Assembly: GCF_016862955.1 (NCBI RefSeq)
Contig: NZ_BONY01000018.1
Span: forward strand, 1-64,000
Length of the DNA stretch: 64,000 nucleotides
Reading direction: 5' to 3'
Origin: Rhizocola hellebori
GTDB taxonomy: Bacteria; Actinomycetota; Actinomycetes; Mycobacteriales; Micromonosporaceae
Shown: positions 52,397-59,212 of the stretch, in pieces
Layout of the letters: each line of letters starts with the position of its first letter
Numbering within the stretch: position 1 is the first letter of the stretch
Notes under the pieces: generated by a model
What the model was told of the DNA's origin: nothing
What the model saw: only the letters and a program-made list of their open reading frames with translations
Databases searched by the model: none
Made by a program: the position numbers and the translations under genes

Positions 52397-53821
52397 TCAT
52401 AACGCCAGACCCGCCAGCACTGCGCCTGCGGCAAACAGTCCACATGCGACCATCGCAGCAGCGAACCCGGCTGTGAACTCGCCCGCCGACGCGTACCCGC
52501 CGGATGCCGAGAAGACGGCGACCATTGCGGCCACCCCAAATGCGCCACCGAGCTGCCGGAACACACTGTACGCACCGGATGCCTTGCCAATGGCCGATGG
52601 CGGGACAGCGCCCAGCACGGCGCTTTGCGCCGCCGGGATCGCCGCGGCCACACCGACTCCAGAAAGGACCAGGGGAGCAATGAATTGACCATAACTGGCT
52701 TCCGGTGCAGCCAATGCCGCGATCCACAGCATCGACACACCATGCACAAGCATGCCGCCGACCGCGAATGGCCGCTCGCCAAAGCGGTGGATCTGGGAAC
52801 CGACGAGCCGCGGCACGATGACCGTCATGGCGCCCCAGGGCATTAACTGCAGCCCGGCCGTAAGCGGCGGCGAGGAAAGCCCGTCCTGGAGGAACTGGGC
52901 CATGAAATAGAGCGAGCCGAATGCAGACGCCCAGACGAAGAAGATAGCCGCGTTCCCAGCGGCGAACGCGGGTACCGCGAACAGCCTTACAGACAGCATC
53001 GGCTGGTCTGTGCGCAGCTCCACCACGATGAACACGGCGGTGAGAATGAGCCCGGTGCCCAGCAAGGCCAAGGTCTCCACGCTGCCCCAGCCCACCGTGT
53101 TCGCCCGCACAAGGCCCAAGACAAGACCGGATGCCGCCCCCGTGGCAAGGAACAGGCCAGGCATGTCGAGCCGGACTCGTGGACCCCGGCTCGGCTCGAT
53201 CCTCGCCAAGGTCAACGGGATGAGCACAGCGACTATGGGAAGGTTGATCCAAAAGATCCATTGCCACGAGGTACCAGCCACAATCGCGCCGCCTAGGAGC
53301 GGTCCGGCAGGCACAGATGCGCCAACGACCGCAGTGAAGGTACCCAGCGCCCGCGCCCGAACCTGCGGTGGAATGGCCACTCCAAGCAATGCCAGAGCCA
53401 GCGGCATCACGGCTGCCGCCCCGGCGCCTTGCACGGCCCGTGCCGCGATCAGCCAGCTCACATTCGGCGCGAGCGCGCACGCCGCCGACGCGGCCGCGAA
53501 GATAGCCAGCCCGGCGACGAAGACCCGGCGGCGGCCAAACCGGTCGCCCAGCGCAGCCGCTGTCAACAGCAGCACGGCGAAACTGAGCGTGTAGGCATTG
53601 ACTGTCCACTCCAGCTCCTCATTGGAGGCATGCAGGTCCACGCGGATGGCAGTCAAGGCGGTCGCCACAACAGAGGCGTCCAGTCCTATCAAGAGGGCGG
53701 CAGCCGCAGTCAGCGCAAGTACCCAGCGCTGACGCCCTGCTAGCGACGGTGTATGAGACAGGTTCACAACCGGGCTGACACCGGCGGCGGCCGAAACCGG
53801 GCGGCGCGTGATCAGGCCCAC
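52397..53821 (-). CDS. MFS drug exporter, DHA2 family
   Basis: 474 residues from GTG 53821 (ribosome site weak; a later GTG is possible). DHA2 signatures: LIGLDASVVATALTAIRVDL in helix 1, GDRFGRRRVFVAG (motif A), VVGASVPAGPLLGGAIV (motif C), and about 14 helices. Proton-driven export of drugs or metabolites is expected. Its sigma partner downstream (52004-52371) is destroyed, so its control has probably changed. It is convergent with the fused exporter at 50029-51939. Confidence 0.88.
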   Translation of the reverse strand: MGLITRRPVSAAAGVSPVVNLSHTPSLAGRQRWVLALTAAAALLIGLDASVVATALTAIRVDLHASNEELEWTVNAYTLSFAVLLLTAAALGDRFGRRRVFVAGLAIFAAASAACALAPNVSWLIAARAVQGAGAAAVMPLALALLGVAIPPQVRARALGTFTAVVGASVPAGPLLGGAIVAGTSWQWIFWINLPIVAVLIPLTLARIEPSRGPRVRLDMPGLFLATGAASGLVLGLVRANTVGWGSVETLALLGTGLILTAVFIVVELRTDQPMLSVRLFAVPAFAAGNAAIFFVWASAFGSLYFMAQFLQDGLSSPPLTAGLQLMPWGAMTVIVPRLVGSQIHRFGERPFAVGGMLVHGVSMLWIAALAAPEASYGQFIAPLVLSGVGVAAAIPAAQSAVLGAVPPSAIGKASGAYSVFRQLGGAFGVAAMVAVFSASGGYASAGEFTAGFAAAMVACGLFAAGAVLAGLAL

Positions 53822-54430
53822 ACCTCACGGGCTAGGAGCTAGCTGACGCCTGGCTGCGAATCGTGCTTGGTACCCAGCTGATCCGCCGTCGGTGGCGGTA
53901 GCCCTCCGCTGCGGCTTCACCTACCGGCACGCCAGCGACGACGGTGTCGAGTTGGCAATGGTGCGTTCGTGAACTTGCACGGACCGCCGGTTTCCGATGG
54001 CGCAGTGGGTTTGCCGAGTGCATGACGGTATAGGACGTCCGTGTGAATCTCGAGGCACAATGCTATCCCCGCGACGAGCAACGGTCCAATAGCGACAATC
54101 CGCATCAGGGAGCCGTGTCGGCGATCGCTTTTGGCCGCCGTGTGCCGGACCGGTCAGATCCCGGCTTGCGTGAGGCCGCCACGGACCTGCCGTTGGTGGT
54201 AGCTGTGAGGGCTCGCGTGCTCAGCGACGGGGTCACCGTTGTGGCGTGGAAGACCGGCCCGCTCACCGCTCGACACCGATGCCGGCCGCGCTTCCCACAT
54301 CACGGCGCTGCGGATGCCCTTGACCGGCGCTCTGTCCTATGAGGAGACTCGGCGAAATTCTTTCGAATCATTGATGTCGATCTTTAGCGCCGGTAATATG
54401 CGCCCCGAACACTTCTGAGCGGAGGTTGGA
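53822..54430. other. Stretch without a supported gene
   Basis: A plus-strand frame between about 54270 and 54420 (HITALRMPLTGALSYEETRR, NSFESLMSIFSAGNMRPEHF) is well composed but has no start codon or ribosome site. It may be the 3' end of a lost gene. The ribosome site of the next gene begins at 54420. Confidence 0.35.
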
Positions 54431-55177
54431 ATGCCTGTCCGCACTATTGATCGTCAGTCCGTGCGTTCGTGGCGGCCGAGATCCGGTGGCCGACTCGTCG
54501 CACCAGACGGAAGCACCCTCAGCCTGAAACATGACACGTCGCCGCTGGACGAGCCGTGGTTCACCGAATGCCGCATCCGTTACTCCGCAACGCCACAGGC
54601 CGGTGAGTTCGGCGGCAGGGCCTTTGAGACAGGCCCGGTCGGCACCGTGGACGGCCACGTCGCCGTTCTGCTCGAGGGCTCCTACATCGCCGAGTACGAG
54701 GCGCAGGGCGGCACGTTCCTGCTTGCCGCCACCGCCGATCGTGCTACCGGCCTTGTCGCCTGGCAAGGGCGTTGGCACGAGGCATACTGCTGGGTCAACG
54801 AGCCCGGCGCGACGCACGTCCAGATGCTCTCCAAATTTGACCGGCTTACCTTCGTGGACACGCCTGCCGGGCTGCGCGTCGAACTGCCGTCGGGGGAGAC
54901 GTACCAGCGGATCACCGCCAACAAGCATGTCCCGGACATCGGATTCCTCCAGATCGTCCAGGCGGCCACGGCGGCGGCGGCGCTGCCGGCCTGGTCCGGG
55001 CACCGGGTGCGTGTTGGCGAGGTGTGGCGGCAGCTCAGCGATGCCAAGGACGCGAGTCCCACCACGGTCCTGGTGTGCGCGTCCCCGACCGCGGTCGTTT
55101 CGCTGCAACCGCGCGGCGGCACCGAGGATGCCGGGCTGGGCTTCCTCACCGGGCTCAGCACCGTGAGCTGGACCTGA
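54431..55177 (+). CDS. Unknown cytoplasmic protein heading the redoxin/Tat-protein cluster
   Basis: 248 residues from ATG 54431, with GGAGG five bases upstream. Soluble, no signal peptide. Beta-rich stretches (TVDGHVAVLLEGSYIAEYEA, GTFLLAATADRATGLVAWQG) and a conserved-looking RWHEAYCWVNEPGATHVQML, then a C-terminal SPTTVLVCASPTAVVSLQPR. I do not recognise the family. It is the first gene of a tight plus-strand run that includes a MauD-like redoxin and a Tat-exported disulfide-rich protein, so it may modify, chaperone or bind that protein. Confidence 0.7.
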   Translation: MPVRTIDRQSVRSWRPRSGGRLVAPDGSTLSLKHDTSPLDEPWFTECRIRYSATPQAGEFGGRAFETGPVGTVDGHVAVLLEGSYIAEYEAQGGTFLLAATADRATGLVAWQGRWHEAYCWVNEPGATHVQMLSKFDRLTFVDTPAGLRVELPSGETYQRITANKHVPDIGFLQIVQAATAAAALPAWSGHRVRVGEVWRQLSDAKDASPTTVLVCASPTAVVSLQPRGGTEDAGLGFLTGLSTVSWT

Positions 55178-55215
55178 CTTGATGACCGCCCCGCTGCCCT
55201 AACCTCGCTATCCGG

Positions 55216-55305
55216 ATGGGCCTGCTCATCCTGCTCGTTTCCGCGGTCGGCGCCAGCGCGGCCGTCATTACGTTGGCTTTGACCCCGCGAAGGATCCTTC
55301 GATGA
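55216..55305 (+). CDS. 29-residue membrane peptide, coupled to the redoxin gene
   Basis: ATG 55216 to TGA 55303-55305 gives a peptide with one hydrophobic helix (MGLLILLVSAVGASAAVITL) and a basic end (ALTPRRILR). Its stop overlaps the redoxin ATG (ATGA), so it would couple translation. No Shine-Dalgarno is clear. It could be a genuine micropeptide or the last part of a MauE-type membrane gene. Confidence 0.4.
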   Translation: MGLLILLVSAVGASAAVITLALTPRRILR

Positions 55306-55814
55306 GCTTCACGTCCGCGGCCCTCATCCTGTCCTGGCTGGCCATCGCTTTCCTGATGCTCGGCTTTGCCGCCCTCCTACAACAGGTCCGTGCCCTCCAG
55401 GCGGCGATCCTGCTGCCGCCCGGAGCTCGGGCCGGCCTGCCCGAGTCGGCGCGGGCGCTGCGCCCTGTCACCACCAACCGTCGGTACGTACTGACCGTCG
55501 ACCCAGGGTGCACCGCGTGCGCCGACGTCATACCCGAGTTCCGCGATCTGGCTGCCAGGTTTGCCCCGACCGCCGAGTTCGCGCTCCTCGCGCCGTCCGG
55601 CGAATATGCCGGATCGTCCGGAGTGGATGTTCTGGTCGACGCCACCGCCTACCGCGACCTCGCGCCGTCATGGTCGCCCGGCATTGTGGTGATCGACTCG
55701 GACGGCAAGGTCCTCGAAGCGGCCCCGGGCGGCGATCTTGATCCGCTCAAGGCCGCACTCGGTGCCGATCGCTCATCGACATCAACGTCCACCGCATCGG
55801 AGGTATCGCTGTGA
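55302..55814 (+). CDS. MauD-like membrane-anchored redoxin
   Basis: 170 residues from ATG 55302. An N-terminal helix (LSWLAIAFLMLGFAALLQQV) anchors it, then a thioredoxin fold starts with RYVLTVDPGCTACADVIPEF, whose CxxC (Cys70, Cys73) is complete, and ends with WSPGIVVIDSDGKVLEAAPG. The layout resembles MauD and similar thiol-disulfide proteins that help oxidise exported partners. Its stop overlaps the next start (GTGA), so the two products are made together. The next gene encodes a Tat-exported protein with six Cys, a likely substrate. Confidence 0.75.
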   Translation: MSFTSAALILSWLAIAFLMLGFAALLQQVRALQAAILLPPGARAGLPESARALRPVTTNRRYVLTVDPGCTACADVIPEFRDLAARFAPTAEFALLAPSGEYAGSSGVDVLVDATAYRDLAPSWSPGIVVIDSDGKVLEAAPGGDLDPLKAALGADRSSTSTSTASEVSL

Positions 55815-56311
55815 CCATCACCGCCGACAGCCTGCCCGACTTTTACACCGCACCACCGGATGCCACACCGAGCGCCGTCACGGCGCGGGTGCGCCGCTCC
55901 GTGATCGGCCGCCGGACCCTGCTGAAGCTCGCCACCGGAGGCGCGCTCGGTATCGGTCTCGGCGTGCTCGACCTGGTGGCCCGCGCGCTGCCGAGCTCCG
56001 CCAACAATCCCAATCCGGTTCTGTCGGTTTGGAACGAATGCCGAGGTTACTTCGCCTCCTCAACCATCTGCGTGCCGACCAGCGCGTACTACGGCAGCAG
56101 CGTCTGCAACGGCACTTGGCACCGCAACGACAAGTATTACGGCAGCTCGGTCACCTACGATTACACGTTCAACAACACCAGCTGCGACACCCGCAACGCG
56201 TGGCGGTGGGTCGGCCGCGTCGCCAACCGCAAGTGCTCCGACGGCTGGACGTATTATTCGGACGGCGGGACATACCGCAACACGTTCAGCATCTGCCGCA
56301 CGGCTATCTGA
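55811..56311 (+). CDS. Tat-exported six-cysteine protein, possible partner of the redoxin
   Basis: 166 residues from GTG 55811. A twin-arginine signal (GRRTLLKLATGGALGIGLGV, Arg34-Arg35) implies export of a folded protein. The mature part is compact with six Cys (77, 87, 99, 125, 142, 162), five Trp and many Tyr: SAYYGSSVCNGTWHRNDKYY, RNAWRWVGRVANRKCSDGWT. This echoes the layout of the methylamine-dehydrogenase light chain (Tat signal, six disulfides, cofactor Trp residues, MauD neighbour) but is shorter and has only six Cys, so it is not a plain MauA. I do not know a named family. A self-processed or cofactor-bearing protein is a guess. Confidence 0.7.
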   Translation: MTITADSLPDFYTAPPDATPSAVTARVRRSVIGRRTLLKLATGGALGIGLGVLDLVARALPSSANNPNPVLSVWNECRGYFASSTICVPTSAYYGSSVCNGTWHRNDKYYGSSVTYDYTFNNTSCDTRNAWRWVGRVANRKCSDGWTYYSDGGTYRNTFSICRTAI

Positions 56312-57078
56312 TGGAACCAAGCCGCCGCACCACCATCGGTGTGAGACGGGCGCACTACCACCCTTGGACACCGACGGTCTTGCTGCTCGTCGTGGCGGTC
56401 GGAGCCGCTGCGGCAACGGCGCTGTCCAATGGGAGTGCGGTCATCGTCCTGTGGTGGATGCTCGTCGGCCTGGTGTCCGGATACGCCATCTCGGGCTCGG
56501 TTTGAAGTCTCAACTCGGCGGATCTGCTGAGCTCGTCAGTTTGGCGAGGAAATGCGCGGTGGCACTTCGCCGCCGCAGAGGTCCTGGGTGGCGTCACAAC
56601 TGGCGCGCTCTTGGTCCTGATCGGTTCCTTGCTGCGGCCGGTGCTGCCGACGTGGCTCAGACTCGGGCTGATCGCCCTGCTGGCGCTAGTTGTCATCGGC
56701 AACGAAACGCAACTGTTGCGGATTCGCCTGCCGCAGAACGGTCGGCAGGTTCCGTCCACCGTCATTCTCGAGGGTGGACGGATCGGCGCTTGGCAGTTCG
56801 GATTTGAGATGGGCACCGGCTTACGGACGTATATGACCAGCTCCCTGCCGCACCTGGCCGCTCTGACCGTGGCGCTGCTGGCATGGTGGCCGTATGCCCT
56901 GCTGACCGGGGCCGCTTTCGGGCTGGGCCGCGCCATCATGCCGCTGATTCGCATCGGCTGGGGTGATGGCGCGGATTGGGATCGCCGATATCGCCGAGCC
57001 GGCCTGCCATTCCGGGTATTGAACATGATCACCATGCTGCTCGCCATCGGGGCAGTGGCTCTTCACGCACTTTCGTAG
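56311..57078 (+). pseudogene. Membrane protein interrupted by an in-frame TGA at 56503-56505
   Basis: ATG 56311 shares a base with the stop of the Tat-protein gene (TGATG). The first 64 codons give two helices (TPTVLLLVVAVGAAAATALS, LWWMLVGLVSGYAISGSV), then TGA. The same frame remains open and protein-like (SLNSADLLSSSVWRGNARWH, FAAAEVLGGVTTGALLVLIG) to 57076-57078, with several more helices (LRLGLIALLALVVIG, LAALTVALLAWWPYALLTGA). The best reading is a single gene of about 255 codons with a nonsense codon. A restart at TTG 56611 is possible but has no ribosome site. Readthrough or a sequencing error are alternatives. Confidence 0.55.
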
Positions 57079-57093
57079 CGACTGGAGTTCACC

Positions 57094-57432
57094 ATGAAAT
57101 CGATGAGATTAAGGTCAGGTATGTTGCGGACGGCCGCGGTCACCGCGGTGGCTTCCGTCGCGGCACTGTTACCCGCCGCTCCGGCCCAGGCCGCCGCCAC
57201 CGGCGACTACACCGGAAGCGGTGTCCGGATCCGCGCTTGCGCCACGCTTTCGTGCACCATTCACGGCCTTGGCTATGTGGGTCAGGGCGCCACGATCAAT
57301 TGCTTTGTGTACGGTCAGTACACCGAGGGCACCTCAATCTGGTACCACAACCGCAACCGGACCACCGGCGTTGTCGGATACAGCCACTCCAAGTATCTGG
57401 ATTTCCACAGCGGAGTCGTGAACCACTGCTGA
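57094..57432 (+). CDS. Secreted SH3b-like small protein
   Basis: 112 residues from ATG 57094 (GGAG upstream). A signal peptide (LRTAAVTAVASVAALLPAAP, cleavage near AQA) precedes an SH3b-type domain: GVRIRACATLSCTIHGLGYV, GQGATINCFVYGQYTEG, SIWYHNRN, VGYSHSKYLDF. Four Cys remain, so disulfides are likely. Such proteins bind cell-wall peptides in other bacteria. It closes the run of plus-strand genes and could be a further client of the redoxin; this is inference. Confidence 0.75.
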   Translation: MKSMRLRSGMLRTAAVTAVASVAALLPAAPAQAAATGDYTGSGVRIRACATLSCTIHGLGYVGQGATINCFVYGQYTEGTSIWYHNRNRTTGVVGYSHSKYLDFHSGVVNHC

Positions 57433-57445
57433 TCAGCACGCGCCG

Positions 57446-58132
57446 CTAGCGGGTGATGCCGCGTGCCACGGTCTCCAGCTCGGCTGCGGTGAATGCGGCA
57501 TTGCCCTCGATCGTCATCACCACATGATCGGGTGTGGTGATGACCACCCGATGGCCGGTGGTCGTGCTGCCGGCCTCGACGAGCAGGCGGGCCGTGCCGA
57601 CCGGGACGTCGAACGCCCCCGTCGAAGTCCCGCCCTTCGACGCCCACCGCGCGAGCCAGTCGGCGATCTGTGCCGCGCCGACAGCGGGATCGGTGCCGGG
57701 ACGTGGCCGCAGCACGGTGACGAACAATCCGACGCCTGGGCCGCGGTCGAATCGCCGCATCGTCACCGACGCCTTCGGCTCCCCGGCGGCCGGCGTTGCG
57801 CCGTCGTTACGCAGTCCCTTGTCGGTAACCGCGGCGGTATAGATGCTGTCTGGCCCGGTTTGGGCGGCTCCCTCGGGCAGCTGGGTGATGCGGAAGCCGT
57901 CGAGCTCTGTGCTGACCGGCGAGCCCGATGCGGAGGGCGACGCGCTGGTCTGCGCTGGGCCGAAGGTATCAATGCGGGCAATGGTAAAGGTGACGACCGC
58001 TGCGACGGCGAGCAGCGCTCCACCTGCCGCCGCGCCGCGCAGCAGCCGACGCCGGCGCAACCCGCGGTGGACGCCATTGAGGAACTCGTCAGTCACGGGG
58101 ATGTTCCAATCCGCCAGATTCCTGTCAGGCAT
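57446..58132 (-). CDS. Membrane partner of the SigE-family sigma factor
   Basis: 228 residues from ATG 58132 (AAAGGGG upstream), overlapping the end of the sigma gene by eight bases. A short cytoplasmic stretch (NIPVTDEFLNGVHRGLRRRR) precedes one membrane helix (LLRGAAAGGALLAVAAVVTF) and a large outer domain with Ser/Thr linker (SASPSASGSPVSTELDG). This is the topology of anti-sigma or regulator proteins paired with SigE-type ECF factors, though no zinc-binding motif is visible. It should hold the sigma factor near the membrane and respond to an outside signal; that is inference. Confidence 0.7.
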   Translation of the reverse strand: MPDRNLADWNIPVTDEFLNGVHRGLRRRRLLRGAAAGGALLAVAAVVTFTIARIDTFGPAQTSASPSASGSPVSTELDGFRITQLPEGAAQTGPDSIYTAAVTDKGLRNDGATPAAGEPKASVTMRRFDRGPGVGLFVTVLRPRPGTDPAVGAAQIADWLARWASKGGTSTGAFDVPVGTARLLVEAGSTTTGHRVVITTPDHVVMTIEGNAAFTAAELETVARGITR

Positions 58133-58637
58133 GCATGTCCCCTTTCTCAGGCAGGTGGGCGCGCAGTGCCGCCAGCCCGCGGGACACCTGCGAGCGCACC
58201 GTTTCGGGGCTGCACCCAAGCAGCTCACCGATCTGGGCATCGGGCATGTCGTGGACGTATCTCAGGGCAACAGCGGCGCGCTGCTTGGGCGGCAGCTCAG
58301 CCAGCAGGCGCCGGACATCGGACGTGGCGTCCACCGCCGCGAACCCCGTGTCCTCCTTACCGGCCTCCGGGAGCGTTGCCACAGGTATGTCACCTCGGCG
58401 TCGCCGCCGGTTGAGGAAGACATTGAGCATTGTGCGGTGGGCATACCCGACCGGGTTGCCGTCCCGGCGCACCCTGGACCAGGCCAGCCCGACGCGGATC
58501 AACGTCTCCTGTGCGAGGTCCTCGGCCGCTGCCCGGTCAAGCGTCAGCAAGTGACCAAAACGGAGCAGGCCAGCGCTGACCTCCCGCACATACACCTCGA
58601 AATCAGCACCCTGACCGGGAAACCGAGACGTGTCCAC
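58125..58637 (-). CDS. ECF sigma factor, SigE family
   Basis: 170 residues from ATG 58637. The opening FEVYVREVSAGLLRFGHLLT with DRAAAEDLAQETLIRVGLAW is SigE-family region 2; ARTMLNVFLNRRRR-like (AHRTMLNVFLNRRRRRG) follows, and region 4 is LPPKQRAAVALRYVHDMPDA, QIGELLGCSPETVRSQVSRG. It overlaps its putative membrane partner at 58132 and has no SnoaL domain, unlike the exporter-linked sigma factors here. It should direct a small regulon responsive to an envelope signal. An IS481-like relic lies directly upstream. Confidence 0.88.
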   Translation of the reverse strand: MDTSRFPGQGADFEVYVREVSAGLLRFGHLLTLDRAAAEDLAQETLIRVGLAWSRVRRDGNPVGYAHRTMLNVFLNRRRRRGDIPVATLPEAGKEDTGFAAVDATSDVRRLLAELPPKQRAAVALRYVHDMPDAQIGELLGCSPETVRSQVSRGLAALRAHLPEKGDMHA

Positions 58638-58644
58638 ACCTCAA

Positions 58645-59128
58645 TTACACCCCGAAGCATCCGTTTCGTTGCAGGATCAGGATCGCGGGGGCGCCGACAC
58701 GGCGATGGGCGGTCACGGCCAGGGCGTAGCGGGAGTGGTCGTCGAGGAAGGTCAGGATTTCGGTGTCGGTGCCGTCGGCTAGCCGGCGGTGGGTGAAGTC
58801 GGTCTGCCAGGTCTCATTCGGCAGGGCGGCTTGGAAGCGGATGTAGGACGACGTGGGTTTCTTCTTCGGTGGTGGCTCAACAAGTTCGGCCTTGCGCAGG
58901 TAGCGCCAGGACAGTGGCCGCGCTGTCGGTGACGCGGTGGTGGGTGGCCAGGTGCCAGCTGATGGTGTGGGCACCGGCATCGAGGCCCTGCCTGGCGAGT
59001 TCGTCGCGGATCTTCAGGATGAGGATCATCGAGCGAGTGCCGCGGTCATGCACCCTGGCCAAAGCCACTGGCACGCCCGCCACGGCGTCGTCATCGACGT
59101 GCTGAGTAATCGCCAAGGTGGCGGGCAC
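58645..59128 (-). pseudogene. IS481-like transposase relic
   Basis: The minus strand carries KIRDELARQGLDAGAHTISW, HLATHHRVTDSAATVLA, then after a shift near 58890 YLRKAELVEPPPKKKPTSSY, IRFQAALPNETWQTDFTHRR and LADGTDTEILTFLDDHSRYA, LAVTAHRRVGAPAIL. This is the helix-turn-helix end and first half of the DDE domain (first Asp in QTDFTH, second in LDDHSR) of an IS481-like element. The third acidic residue and the rest are missing, and the N-terminal part is degraded. It sits between the truncated TPR gene and the sigma gene. Confidence 0.75.
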
Positions 59129-59212
59129 AGCGCGGAAGCCGTCGGAAGGGACATCGGCTCGATGATCGTCGCCACCCTGCGTAACCGTTGCGCAGAACGG
59201 AGCGGTAATGAC

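Noticed and set aside
55811-56311. Methylamine dehydrogenase light chain
   Set aside because: It has a Tat signal and a redoxin neighbour, but only six Cys, a shorter length, and no large-subunit gene in the window.
56503-56505. TGA as a selenocysteine codon
   Set aside because: No SECIS-like structure was evident right after it, and neither flank resembles a known selenoprotein.
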